The notes below the pieces were generated by a model that had not been told where the DNA came from, did no database searches, and saw only the letters and a list, made by a program, of their open reading frames with translations. The position numbers were made by a program, and so were the translations under genes. From Pseudomonadota bacterium (GTDB lineage Bacteria; Pseudomonadota; Gammaproteobacteria; Steroidobacterales; Steroidobacteraceae), in NCBI GenBank assembly GCA_003242685.1, contig QGVD01000004.1:33326-97325 (forward strand): DNA of 64,000 nucleotides, written 5' to 3'. Numbering within the stretch: position 1 is the first letter of the stretch; every line of letters starts with the position of its first letter. Of this stretch, positions 17,406-26,019 are shown piece after piece.

Positions 17406-18020
17406 ATGACCCACGCCTCGAGCCACGAATCTCCGTTCTCTGCGACAGGTGCCGCCGGTGAGCAGGCGCTGCTCGTGCGCGTGTCTCAGGGGGACCGGGA
17501 CGCCCTGCGAAAGCTGTACTTCCTGTTCCACCGGCGTCTGTCCCGCTTCCTGCTGCGGCTGACTCACCGGCCGGAGATCACGGAGGAGATCATCAACGAC
17601 ACGATGCTCGTGGTCTGGCAGCACGCGCACGAGTTCCGCGGCGACTCGCGGCCGTCGACGTGGATCCTCGGCATCGCCTACCGGCGCGCGCTCAAGGCGC
17701 TGAGCCGTGAGCGGCCCTCGCAGGGCAACCCGCAGGACGAGGAGAGCTCGGGCGCGCCCGACGCCGAGGTCATGGAAGGCCTCGCGTACGGCGTCGAGCT
17801 CTCCGACTGGCTCGACCGGGCGCTCGAGCGGCTCACGCCGGAGCACCGTCTCGTGATCGAGCTCGCCTACGTGCTGGGCCTCTCGTGCGAGGAGATCGCG
17901 AGCATCGCAGGCTGCCCCGTCAACACGGTGAAGACACGCATGTTCTATGCGCGACTGAGACTGCGCGAGCTGCTCGCCCGGCTCGCAGCGCCTTCGGTCG
18001 CAGAGAGGCTTCCGCCATGA
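17406..18020 (+). CDS. ECF-type RNA polymerase sigma factor
   Basis: The 204-residue protein has region 2 (ALLVRVSQGDRDALRKLYFLFHRRL, ITEEIINDTMLVVWQHAHEFRG, TWILGIAYRRALKAL) and region 4 (LERLTPEHRLVIELAYVLG, SCEEIASIAGCPVNTVKTRMFYARLRLREL), with no region 3. That is the extracytoplasmic-function layout. Its stop overlaps the start of the anti-sigma gene (ATGA), so the two are translationally coupled, the usual arrangement for a sigma and its inhibitor. The linker at residues 100-125 is acidic and disordered-looking. Confidence 0.93.
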   Translation: MTHASSHESPFSATGAAGEQALLVRVSQGDRDALRKLYFLFHRRLSRFLLRLTHRPEITEEIINDTMLVVWQHAHEFRGDSRPSTWILGIAYRRALKALSRERPSQGNPQDEESSGAPDAEVMEGLAYGVELSDWLDRALERLTPEHRLVIELAYVLGLSCEEIASIAGCPVNTVKTRMFYARLRLRELLARLAAPSVAERLPP

Positions 18021-18748
18021 TGTCGCACGCTGCTCGACCGCACGAGCCGCAGGAGCACGTCGAGCTCGATCTGCCGTGGTACGTGAACGGTACGCTGCCG
18101 GCTCACGAGCGTGAGCGCATCGAGCGTCATCTCGCCGCATGTGAGAGATGCCGCGAGTCGCACGCTTCCGAGGTGCGTCTCGCCGCTGCGCTCGGCAATG
18201 CGCGCGAGCCGGTCGAATGCGCGCCGCAGTCCGGCTGGAACCGTCTCGCCATGCGGCTCGATGCGCTCGAGAGCGATACACAGGCAACGGCATCGGCGAG
18301 CTCCGCCGCGCCGATGCGATCGGAAGCGCCGGCATCGACGATGGCCGCACATCCGCAGCGCGCGTCGCGACGCAGGGTTCTTCCTGCGGTGGTGCTGGCG
18401 CAGGCCGCGGCGCTCGCGATGCTCGCATTCGCGCTGCTCTACGTGACGCTCGACGACGGCGCGCCGCGCTATCGCACGCTGACGAGCACGGACGGCGCTG
18501 CAGTCGTTGCCGGACCGGCGCTGCGCGTCGTGTTCGACGAGAGCGCGTCGAACGCGGAGATCCGCTCACTGCTCGAGCACGTCGGCGGCAGCATCGTCGC
18601 CGGCCCCACGGAGCGGCGCGTTTACACCGTGCGGCTGCAGCGTGCGGGGAACGGCACGGTCGTCGACGCGGAAGCCGCGGCGGACTGGCTGCGCACTAAG
18701 CCTCAGGTGCTGTTCGTCGAGCCCGTGGACGCGCCGGAATCGCGATGA
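18017..18748 (+). CDS. Membrane anti-sigma factor with zinc finger and propeptide-like periplasmic domain
   Basis: The 243-residue protein begins with a ZAS-type zinc finger (DLPWYVNGTLPAHERERIERH, LAACERCRES: His-x3-Cys-x2-Cys) that would hold the sigma factor at the membrane. One transmembrane helix follows at about residues 121-146 (VLPAVVLAQAAALAMLAFAL). The periplasmic part, residues 169-240, reads ALRVVFDESASNAEIRSLL, VGGSIVAGPTERRVYTVRL, AADWLRTKPQVLFVEPVD. This resembles the small alpha/beta propeptide fold found in front of subtilisins. It overlaps both neighbours by four bases. Confidence 0.88.
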   Translation: MMSHAARPHEPQEHVELDLPWYVNGTLPAHERERIERHLAACERCRESHASEVRLAAALGNAREPVECAPQSGWNRLAMRLDALESDTQATASASSAAPMRSEAPASTMAAHPQRASRRRVLPAVVLAQAAALAMLAFALLYVTLDDGAPRYRTLTSTDGAAVVAGPALRVVFDESASNAEIRSLLEHVGGSIVAGPTERRVYTVRLQRAGNGTVVDAEAAADWLRTKPQVLFVEPVDAPESR

Positions 18749-20076
18749 GCCTGAAACGTACGGCGCTCCTCTCGCTGGCGATGCTCGCGCTCGCGGGCTG
18801 TGCCGTACGTCCGGTCGCGCCGGGTGCAGGCGCGCTGATGCCTGCCGCAACGCGCGGTGAAGCCGGGCGCCAGCTCATCGTCACCATCCGCGAGGCGGAG
18901 CACACGCTGTCGAGCGCGCCTGGCAGAACGCCTCGCTCGTACGGCGGCGGTGCGCCCTACGGCGCTTCGCCGTACGCGCGGCACGTCGTCGCGCAGCTCG
19001 AGCGCGAGTATGGGCTGATCTGGGTCGCCGACTGGCGCATCGACGTGCTCGGCGTGCACTGCGTGGTGTTCCAGGCGCGTGACGATGCCGCGCGTGCGGA
19101 AGCCGTACGCCGACTGCAGCAGGACGAGCGTGTGGAAAGCGTGCAGCCGATGCAGAGCTTCCGCACCGCTGCGGGCGGCTCGCGCTACAACGATCCGTAC
19201 TTCCGCCTGCAGACGCACGTGACGGCGCTGCAGGTGCCCGAAGCGCACCTCTGGTCGCGCGGGCGGGGTGTGCGCATCGCCGTGATCGACACGGGCGTCG
19301 CGCTCGAGCATCCCGAGCTCGCACGTCGCGTGCGCGTGGCGCGCAACTTCGTGGACGAGGACGAGGAGAGCTTCCGGCGCGACACCCATGGAACTGCCGT
19401 CGCGGGTGTGATCGCCGCTGCCGTGAACAACGGAATCGGCATCGTCGGCATCGCGCCGGAGGTGGAGCTGCTGGCGCTCAAGGCCTGCTGGCACGAAGCG
19501 CCGGGAGAGCCCGCGGTCTGCAACACCCTCACGCTCGCCGAGGCTCTCGACTTCGCCATCCGCCGCAAGGCTGCCGTGATCAATCTCAGCCTCACGGGAC
19601 CGGACGACCCTCTGCTGCGCCGTCTCGTCGAAGCGGCGCTGCAGCGTGGAACCGCGGTCGTGGCCGCGGATGGGGGCCGGGGCGATCGGTCGCGCACCTT
19701 CCCGCTCTCGATCCCGGGCGTTCTCGCCGTCGGCGATGCGGATTCGCCCGACAGCCTTGCATCGGCGCCGCTCGTCGCGCCCGGCCGCGAAATCCTGACG
19801 CTCACGCCATCGGGCCGTTACGATTACATGTCGGGCGCCTCCCTTTCGACCGCAATGGTGAGCGGGATCGTCGCGCTCCTTCTGGAACGGCGCCGCGACC
19901 TGCAGCCGCGGGACGTCGCCGATCTCCTGTCGCGTACCGCTGCACCGCTCCAGCCGTCCAGCATCGCCCGCCTCGTCAATGCGTGCGGTGCCGTCCTGGC
20001 GCTCGTCGGCGCCGGGCGCTGCGGCGAGCCGGAAGGGACACTCGCCTCCGTCGACGCCGCGCTGCCGCAGCGCTGA
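18745..20076 (+). CDS. Subtilisin-like (S8) serine protease lipoprotein
   Basis: The 443-residue protein starts with a lipoprotein signal (LLSLAMLALAGC, lipid on Cys18). A propeptide-like domain covers about residues 40-135 and ends VRRLQQDERVESVQPMQ. The catalytic domain carries the triad in order: Asp182 in IAVIDTGV, His215 in THGTAVAGVIAA and Ser366 in SGASLSTAMVSG. The proline usual after the serine loop is absent. It lacks the C-terminal extensions of secreted degradative subtilases and ends soon after the domain. Its start overlaps the anti-sigma stop, so sigma, anti-sigma and protease form one coupled cassette. Processing of the anti-sigma factor is a natural hypothesis but unproven. 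Confidence 0.88.
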   Translation: MSLKRTALLSLAMLALAGCAVRPVAPGAGALMPAATRGEAGRQLIVTIREAEHTLSSAPGRTPRSYGGGAPYGASPYARHVVAQLEREYGLIWVADWRIDVLGVHCVVFQARDDAARAEAVRRLQQDERVESVQPMQSFRTAAGGSRYNDPYFRLQTHVTALQVPEAHLWSRGRGVRIAVIDTGVALEHPELARRVRVARNFVDEDEESFRRDTHGTAVAGVIAAAVNNGIGIVGIAPEVELLALKACWHEAPGEPAVCNTLTLAEALDFAIRRKAAVINLSLTGPDDPLLRRLVEAALQRGTAVVAADGGRGDRSRTFPLSIPGVLAVGDADSPDSLASAPLVAPGREILTLTPSGRYDYMSGASLSTAMVSGIVALLLERRRDLQPRDVADLLSRTAAPLQPSSIARLVNACGAVLALVGAGRCGEPEGTLASVDAALPQR

Positions 20077-20138
20077 AGCGGCGCCTCCCCCTCACGATGG
20101 ATCCGCAGACCGCGCGGAGCGCGCTACGCTATGAATCA

Positions 20139-20951
20139 ATGAACGCCCGAACCAGAGCGATGCGCCCCGCCGAGCGGCGCGAGATCAGTAAGGCGGAAAT
20201 CGTCCGGCAGCTGCGCGCGCTGGGAGTGAAACCGGGCGGGATACTTCTCGTCCACACCTCTTTCCGGGCGGTGCGGCCCGTCGAGGGCGGGCCGCGCGGG
20301 CTCATCGAAGCGCTGCGCGAGGCACTCGGACCCGATGGCACGCTCGTCATGCCTTCCTGGTCCGGGGACGACGACGTGCCGTTCGATCCGAAGACCTCCC
20401 CGGCCGCGCCCGACCTCGGCGTCGTGGCGAACACCTTCTGGCGCATGCCCGGGGTGCTGCGCGGTGAGCACTGCTTCGCCTGCGCGGCCGTGGGACCCCA
20501 GGCGGCGCAGATCGTGTGCGAGCCGCTGTCGCTGCCGCCGCATGGCCCGGCGAGCCCCGTGGGCCGCGTCCACGAGCTCGGCGGGCAGGTGCTGCTGCTC
20601 GGCGTCGGTCACGAGGCCGACACGACGCTGCATCTCGCGGAAGTTCTCGCGGGCGTGCCCTACCGCATCCAGAAGCACTACACGGTGGTGCGGGACGGGA
20701 AGCTCGAGCGCATCGCCTACGGCGAGAACGATCACTGCTGTGCGCGCTTCGCGCTCGCCGACGAATGGTTGCGTTCGCGACGCCTGCAGCACGAGGGACG
20801 CGTCGGTCATGCGCACGCGCGACTCGCGAAGGCGTCCGACATCGTCGCCGTTACGCTCGAGCAGCTCGCGCGCGATCCCCTGCTCTTCCTGCACTCGCCG
20901 GAAGACGAGTGCGCGGAATGCGACGCCGCGCGCGCGAGCATCCGCGCATGA
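20139..20951 (+). CDS. AAC(3)-family N-acetyltransferase
   Basis: The 270-residue protein has the Antibiotic_NAT fold: KAEIVRQLRALGVKPGGILLVHTSF, GPRGLIEALREALGPDGTLVMPSWSGDD, GEHCFACAAVGPQA, ASPVGRVHELGGQVLLLGVGHEADTT and a C-terminal NDHCCARFALADEWL. These enzymes transfer acetyl from acetyl-CoA to an amine. Many chromosomal members are not drug-resistance genes and have unknown substrates. Possible starts are 20097, 20139 and 20160; 20139 gives MNARTRAMRP. The C-terminus carries a CAEC pair. It converges on the next gene with a 6-bp gap. Confidence 0.85.
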   Translation: MNARTRAMRPAERREISKAEIVRQLRALGVKPGGILLVHTSFRAVRPVEGGPRGLIEALREALGPDGTLVMPSWSGDDDVPFDPKTSPAAPDLGVVANTFWRMPGVLRGEHCFACAAVGPQAAQIVCEPLSLPPHGPASPVGRVHELGGQVLLLGVGHEADTTLHLAEVLAGVPYRIQKHYTVVRDGKLERIAYGENDHCCARFALADEWLRSRRLQHEGRVGHAHARLAKASDIVAVTLEQLARDPLLFLHSPEDECAECDAARASIRA

Positions 20952-20957
20952 GGGCCT

Positions 20958-22040
20958 TCAGAAGAACCCGTGCAGCTCGATGAAGTACTGCTCGCGGTTC
21001 TGCAGCGCGTTCTGCGGAATGCCGTCGTAGACGCGCGCGCCGACCCGTAGCTGCAGGAACTCCACCGGCGTGAGCTCGTAGACGAGACTCGTTCGCGTCT
21101 GCTCGTCCTCGTCGACGTCGTCGTCGGGGTCGAACCACTCGAAGGTCAGCTTCACGTTGTGGCCGCGGCGCGGCATCCAGTTCGCCTCGCCGAGCGCGGC
21201 GATCAGCTGCCGGCCCGTGGGACCGAGCCCGTCGTCGTCGATGTAATCCACTTCGCCGAGCCACGCGATCGGTCCGGTGCGTATGCCCGCATGCAGCGCG
21301 AGCGCGTATCGATCGCCGGCATCCGTATCGTTGAAGCTCGCACTCAGTCCCGCCCGCCACGTGGGCCGCACGTGCGCGGCACGCAGCGTGAGCTGTTTGC
21401 CGTTGTCGAGCTCGGGTCCGCCCGCCGTGCCGTTGCTCACCGCGAGCTGCGCGCTCCAGGCGCCGTACTCGAGGCCCACCTCCACCGCGTCATCCGCCGT
21501 GGTCATGTTGATCCCCGAGACCTGACGCACGAAGGCGTTGTCGTCTTCGAGCCGCCAGCCGAAGGGCAGATACATCTTGCCGGCCTTCACGTACCACGTG
21601 CCTTCACGCAGCCACAGCCGCACGTTGGCTTCGCGATTGTCCGCGTCGCCCGGTGCGAGCTGCTCGTCGACGTACACCGACAGGCGGCCCGGGATCACGG
21701 ACGCTTCGACGAAGATCCGGCCCTCGGCGACGTCGAAGGCGCTTCTCTCGTCCTGATCGGGCACGTCCACGTGATCGAAGTTCGCGCGCAGATTCCCGCC
21801 AATGGCGACGTAACGGCCGAGCATTCCGCTCCAGGGTTCCTCTTCCACGCGCAGCCGCCGAGCCGGCAGCCCCGTCTGCGCGTACGCATTGCCGAAAGGC
21901 GTGCGCAGCCCGCCACCAGTGACGTTCGCATGACACTGAACGCACTTGAGGCCGGTGCGCACCGCGAAGTAGGGCTCCGCATGCGCGCCGGCAGCGAAGA
22001 AGAGGAGCGCCGCGAGAGCGAGACACGATCGAACGTTCAT
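20958..22040 (-). CDS. Outer-membrane barrel-like protein with N-terminal CxxCH motif
   Basis: The 360-residue protein has a signal peptide (LALAALLFFAAGAHAEPYF, cleavage near residue 22). Straight after comes LKCVQCHANVTGGG, a c-type haem attachment motif, then FGNAYAQTG. The remaining 290 residues alternate short strands typical of a phosphate-selective-porin-like barrel (SAQLAVSNGTAGGPELDN, GLSASFNDTDAGDRYALALH, NVKLTFEWFDPDDDVDEDE) and end with the aromatic strand YFIELHGFF. I do not know a characterised homologue. It overlaps the upstream CxxCH lipoprotein gene by four bases, so the two are coupled and may form an electron-transfer or sensing pair at the outer membrane. Confidence 0.75.
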   Translation of the reverse strand: MNVRSCLALAALLFFAAGAHAEPYFAVRTGLKCVQCHANVTGGGLRTPFGNAYAQTGLPARRLRVEEEPWSGMLGRYVAIGGNLRANFDHVDVPDQDERSAFDVAEGRIFVEASVIPGRLSVYVDEQLAPGDADNREANVRLWLREGTWYVKAGKMYLPFGWRLEDDNAFVRQVSGINMTTADDAVEVGLEYGAWSAQLAVSNGTAGGPELDNGKQLTLRAAHVRPTWRAGLSASFNDTDAGDRYALALHAGIRTGPIAWLGEVDYIDDDGLGPTGRQLIAALGEANWMPRRGHNVKLTFEWFDPDDDVDEDEQTRTSLVYELTPVEFLQLRVGARVYDGIPQNALQNREQYFIELHGFF

Positions 22041-22945
22041 GGCGTGCCCTCCGTCACCGTGAACGTCGCGTGGAAGTCTCCGCCCGGGGTGCCGTCATCG
22101 TCGCCATCGAGCACACGGCCGTCGACGTCGGCGAGCGCGACGGCTCCGCTGCCGGAAATCGTGATCCTGTAAGTTTCCGCCGCGAGCGCGCCGCGCGGCG
22201 TGAGCGTCACGACGGTGGGATTGACGAGCGAGACCTCGACGCTCGCGAGCGGCACCTGGATTTCGTTGCCTTCCGCGAACGAACCGTCACCGCCGCTCGC
22301 GTGCAGCTGGAAGGTATCCGCGCTCGCGAGCGCGGCGTCGACGGGATGACTGAAGACGATCGTGAGCGTGCTCGGGGTCGGACACTCTTCGCCCTCCGCA
22401 GGAACCGTCGAGACGACACGCGGTGGTTGAAGCTGCTCTGCGAGGCCGGCAGTGGCCGGCGGCGCGCCCTGTGCGATCCACTGCCGTACGAGATCGATGC
22501 TCGATTGCGGCAGCGGCGGACCACCGAGCGGCATGCGCGCGCCGACTGCCGCGCGTCCTTCGATCTTCTGCACCAGATAACTCGCATCGGGGTCGCCGGG
22601 CGTCACTCGCTGCAGTGCCGGGACCTGGACGCTCGGTACGTTCACGAGCATCGCGTAACTATTGGCTTCGTCGAGGCGCAGACCGAGCGGTGCCGCCGCA
22701 CCCGCATGGCAGTTGGTGCAGACCGGCGTGAAGATCGTGTCCTGTATCTGGCGGAACTCGCCGGTCGCGGGCGGCGGACCTCCCGGCGGACCGCCGTTCG
22801 ATCCTCCGTCGGAGCCTCCTTCTCCGATCGGACGTCCGTTCGCGTCCAGTCCTTCACCGCTTCCCGCACAGCCCGCGATCGCGAGCAGGGCGGCGGGAAC
22901 GAGCATGGGCTGAATGCGCTTCGAGCCCGCGAGCCTCAACCGCAT
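22037..22945 (-). CDS. Lipoprotein with cytochrome-like module and Ig-like domain
   Basis: The 302-residue protein has a lipobox (LVPAALLAIAGC, lipid on Cys26) followed by a Gly/Pro linker. Next is a cytochrome-like module: FTPVCTNCHAGAAAPLGLRL, SYAMLVNVPSVQVP, RVTPGDPDASYLVQKIEG, ARMPLGGPPLPQSSIDLVRQ WI. The C-terminal half is a bacterial Ig-like (SbsA/Big_5) domain (STVPAEGEECPTPSTLTIVF, TVVTLTPRGALAAETYRITI). The same module is present at the C-terminus of the divergent CHRD lipoprotein. Start at 22945 follows GAGGTGACC. Probably surface-exposed or periplasmic haem binding; function unknown. Confidence 0.78.
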   Translation of the reverse strand: MRLRLAGSKRIQPMLVPAALLAIAGCAGSGEGLDANGRPIGEGGSDGGSNGGPPGGPPPATGEFRQIQDTIFTPVCTNCHAGAAAPLGLRLDEANSYAMLVNVPSVQVPALQRVTPGDPDASYLVQKIEGRAAVGARMPLGGPPLPQSSIDLVRQWIAQGAPPATAGLAEQLQPPRVVSTVPAEGEECPTPSTLTIVFSHPVDAALASADTFQLHASGGDGSFAEGNEIQVPLASVEVSLVNPTVVTLTPRGALAAETYRITISGSGAVALADVDGRVLDGDDDGTPGGDFHATFTVTEGTP

Positions 22946-23125
22946 CGGTCACCTCGTCGAGTCTGCCGACACGTCCGGTGAGTCCGCGCGCCGCAGCTCG
23001 CGGTTCGATGCGATCGCGTGCCGGTCACCAGATGCGTCCGTTTCGAGCCACGCGTGAACCGCACGACGGCGAGAGCGGTACACACGCCCCGCCGAAGCAC
23101 GTATCGACCGAACCAGGGGTGGACA

Positions 23126-25990
23126 ATGAAGAATCCGCGCCTTCGCCCGCTCATGCTCGTGCGCTTCGCCGCCGTGGTGCTCTTCGCAGCAGGTCTCGCT
23201 GCATGCAACGGCGACGACGACGATGAAACGCCGCCTCAGACCGGCCCGGACACCAGCCCGCCGACGGTGAGCCTCTCGGCGCCCGCCACCGCGAGCCGCA
23301 CCGTTACCCTCACGGCAACGGTGAGCGACAACGTCGGCGTGACGCAGGTGGAGTTCCGCGTCGACGGCACGGCGATCGCGACCGTTTCGGCGGCGCCGTT
23401 CACGACTTCATGGGACACGAGCACGGTCGCGGACGGTCCGCATACGCTCACGGCAATTGCACGTGATGCGGCAGGCAACTCGGCGACCTCAGCGGACGTC
23501 CAGGTCAATGTCCGCAATCAGCTCAGCTTCGCCGTGACACTGAGCGGCGCCGAGGAGAATCCGCCGACCGGTTCCGCGGGCTCCGCGACCGGAACGATCG
23601 ACGTCAATGCGATCACCGGCGAGACGAGCGGTTCCATCACGGTCTCCGGCTTCACACCGACCGCGGCTCACATTCACGACGGCTTCGCGGGACAGAACGG
23701 ACCGATCGTGATCGGTCTCGAGCAGGATCCCGGGGATCCCGCCGTGTGGAACGTGCCGCAGGGCGCGGTGCTCACCGCGGAGCAGCTCGACCGGCTGCTC
23801 TCCGGTGCGCTGTACGTGAACGTGCACTCCGATGCGTTCCCGGGCGGCGAGGTGCGCGCGCAGCTCCTGCCCGAGAACGTCCGCGTGTTCTTCACGGATC
23901 TCACGTCGCGTGAGGAGCCGGCGCTCATCGATGCGCCGGGATCGGGAAGAGCGGCGCTCACCGTGAACACCGACACGCGTGCAGTCGTCGCGCACCTGAC
24001 GTTCAGCGGTGTCGACGACGCGACCGACGCGCACATTCACCAGGGATTCGCCGGAGCGAACGGCCCGGTGATCGTCGGTCTCACGCGCGATTCGGCGGAT
24101 CCGTCCCACTTCTTCGTCACCGACGCATCGCTTTCACAGGCGGCGTACGACGCGCTGCTCGCAGGCGGGCTGTACTTCAACCTCCACAGCACCACACATC
24201 CCGACGGCCACCTGCGCGGGCAGATCGTGCCGGAAGGCGTGAGAGTGATCGTCACCGACCTCGAAGGCGTGCAGGAGGTGCCCGCGGTCGCGAGCAACGC
24301 CCGCGGACGGGCGGGCGTGACGTTCGTCGAGAGCACGCGCACCGTGCACATCCATCTCAACGCGCAGGGCGTGGACGATGCGAACGCCGCGCATCTGCAC
24401 ACCGGCGTCGCAGGTGTGAGCGGACCGGTCACCGTCGGTCTCACGCAGGACGGCAGCGCACCGGGCCACTGGTTCGTCGAGAACGCAGTGCTCTCCGAGA
24501 CAGACGCCGCGGCGCTGCTCTCGGCACGCACCTACGTGAATCTCCACACGCCGGCGAATCCTTCCGGCGAGATCCGCGGACAGGTCGTGCCCGACGGACA
24601 CATCGTGTTGGTCGCTCCGATGGACGGCAGCCAGGAAGTGCCTGAGCCGCGCACGACGGATGCCAGCGGCACCGTGGCGCTGACCGTGGATACCGCGAGC
24701 GGTGCGACGGAGGTCCACATCAATGCGACGGGAGTCGACGACGCGGTGGCGGCCCACGTGCACGACGGGTTCGCCGGCGTGAACGGTCCCGTGATCATCG
24801 GCCTCACGAAGGACTCCGATCCGGCCCGACCCGGCCACTGGTTCATCACCGACGCGACGCTCACCGCCGAGCAGCTCGAAACGCTGCTCGCCGGCGGGCT
24901 GTACGCGAACGTCCATACACCGGCGGCACCCGACGGGCTCATCCGCGGTCAGCTGCTGCCGCCGAACGTCCGGCTGACGTTCACCGACCTCACGGGTGGT
25001 GAGGAGGTGCCGCCGGTGAGCACCTCGGCCACCGCGCGCGCCGCGACGACTGTCGATCTCACGTCGGGCGAGGTCACGGTGCACGTCAACATGGTGGGTC
25101 TGGAGACCGCGAACGCGGCACACGTCCACGACGCGCCGGCGGGGGAGAACGGGCCGGTCATCATCGGACTGACGCAGGATCCCGCGACGCCCTCTCTGTG
25201 GTCGGTCGTGCGCGCGGCCGCGACGCCGGAGCAGATCCAGGGCTATCTCGCGAACCGCTGGTACGTGAACGTGCATACGCCGGCGAATCCGGACGGCGAG
25301 GTGCGCGGCCAGATCATCGCGAGCCCCGAGCCGCCGCCCGATGCTCAGGCGCCGACCGTGACGCTCGATGCCGTCCCCGCGACGATTTCCGGCGTCGTCA
25401 CGCTGAGCGCGACCGCAGCGGACGATACGGGCGTGGTCGTGGTGCGCTTCAAGGTGAACGACGCCATCGTCGGGACTGACAGCACCGCGCCGTACTCCGT
25501 CGACTGGGATTCGGCGGGAGTCGCCAACGGGCAGGTGACGATCGTGGCGGAAGCGGAGGATGCCGCCGGCAATGTCGGTGTGTCGGCACCCGCAACCGCG
25601 ACGGTGTCCAACTCCACTGGCGTGACGCCCTTCCTCTTCAGCGAGCTCCAGTCGCAGGTGTTCAGCATGAGCTGCGCGCTCGCCGGCTGCCATGCCGGGT
25701 CGAGCCCGCAGGCGGGCCTCGATCTCAGCGCGGGTCAGAGCTACGCGAATCTCGTCAACGTGCCGAGCACCGAGGTCGGTACCCTGCTGCGCGTGAAGGC
25801 GGGCGACGCCGCGAACAGCTACCTGATCCGCAAGCTCGAAGGAGGCCCTGACATCGTCGGCGCGCGCATGCCTTTCGGTGGTCCGCCGCTCTCCCAGGAC
25901 GTGATCAACCGGATCCGCGCCTGGATCGACGCCGGCGCGCCGAACGACACGGCGCCCGTCGGGCCGCCGCCGATTCCGCCCGGGTACTGA
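23126..25990 (+). CDS. Large lipoprotein with five CHRD domains, two Ig-like domains and a cytochrome-like module
   Basis: The 954-residue protein starts MKNPRLRPLMLVRFAAVVLF with a lipobox GLAAC (Cys about 26). Order: Ig-like domain (about 40-130), five tandem CHRD (chordin-type) domains of about 120 residues each (about 131-735), a second Ig-like domain (about 740-830), and a C-terminal cytochrome-like module (CALAGCHAGSSPQAGLDL, SYANLVNVPSTEVG, ARMPFGGPPLSQDVINRI). Each CHRD repeat carries the AHxHxGxAGxNGPVxxGL and YxNxHT..PxGExRGQ patterns. The haem-like motif is CX4CH rather than CXXCH. ATG 23126 is chosen for the signal peptide and upstream GGGGTGG. Transcribed divergently from the two CxxCH genes. 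Function unknown. Confidence 0.85.
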   Translation: MKNPRLRPLMLVRFAAVVLFAAGLAACNGDDDDETPPQTGPDTSPPTVSLSAPATASRTVTLTATVSDNVGVTQVEFRVDGTAIATVSAAPFTTSWDTSTVADGPHTLTAIARDAAGNSATSADVQVNVRNQLSFAVTLSGAEENPPTGSAGSATGTIDVNAITGETSGSITVSGFTPTAAHIHDGFAGQNGPIVIGLEQDPGDPAVWNVPQGAVLTAEQLDRLLSGALYVNVHSDAFPGGEVRAQLLPENVRVFFTDLTSREEPALIDAPGSGRAALTVNTDTRAVVAHLTFSGVDDATDAHIHQGFAGANGPVIVGLTRDSADPSHFFVTDASLSQAAYDALLAGGLYFNLHSTTHPDGHLRGQIVPEGVRVIVTDLEGVQEVPAVASNARGRAGVTFVESTRTVHIHLNAQGVDDANAAHLHTGVAGVSGPVTVGLTQDGSAPGHWFVENAVLSETDAAALLSARTYVNLHTPANPSGEIRGQVVPDGHIVLVAPMDGSQEVPEPRTTDASGTVALTVDTASGATEVHINATGVDDAVAAHVHDGFAGVNGPVIIGLTKDSDPARPGHWFITDATLTAEQLETLLAGGLYANVHTPAAPDGLIRGQLLPPNVRLTFTDLTGGEEVPPVSTSATARAATTVDLTSGEVTVHVNMVGLETANAAHVHDAPAGENGPVIIGLTQDPATPSLWSVVRAAATPEQIQGYLANRWYVNVHTPANPDGEVRGQIIASPEPPPDAQAPTVTLDAVPATISGVVTLSATAADDTGVVVVRFKVNDAIVGTDSTAPYSVDWDSAGVANGQVTIVAEAEDAAGNVGVSAPATATVSNSTGVTPFLFSELQSQVFSMSCALAGCHAGSSPQAGLDLSAGQSYANLVNVPSTEVGTLLRVKAGDAANSYLIRKLEGGPDIVGARMPFGGPPLSQDVINRIRAWIDAGAPNDTAPVGPPPIPPGY

Positions 25991-25992
25991 AC

Positions 25993-26018
25993 GGGTGCCG
26001 CCCGGCGGGGCGGCACCC
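25993..26018. terminator. Hairpin between convergent genes
   Basis: GGGTGCCGCC (25993-26002) and GGCGGCACCC (26009-26018) form a perfect 10-bp stem with a 6-nt loop. It lies right after the CHRD lipoprotein stop and right before the stop of the convergent ribbon-helix-helix gene, so it can serve both directions. Confidence 0.7.
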
Positions 26019-26019
26019 C

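Noticed and set aside
20139-20951. Aminoglycoside resistance gene
   Set aside because: The fold is AAC(3)-like, but chromosomal members often have other substrates and nothing around it suggests a resistance cassette.
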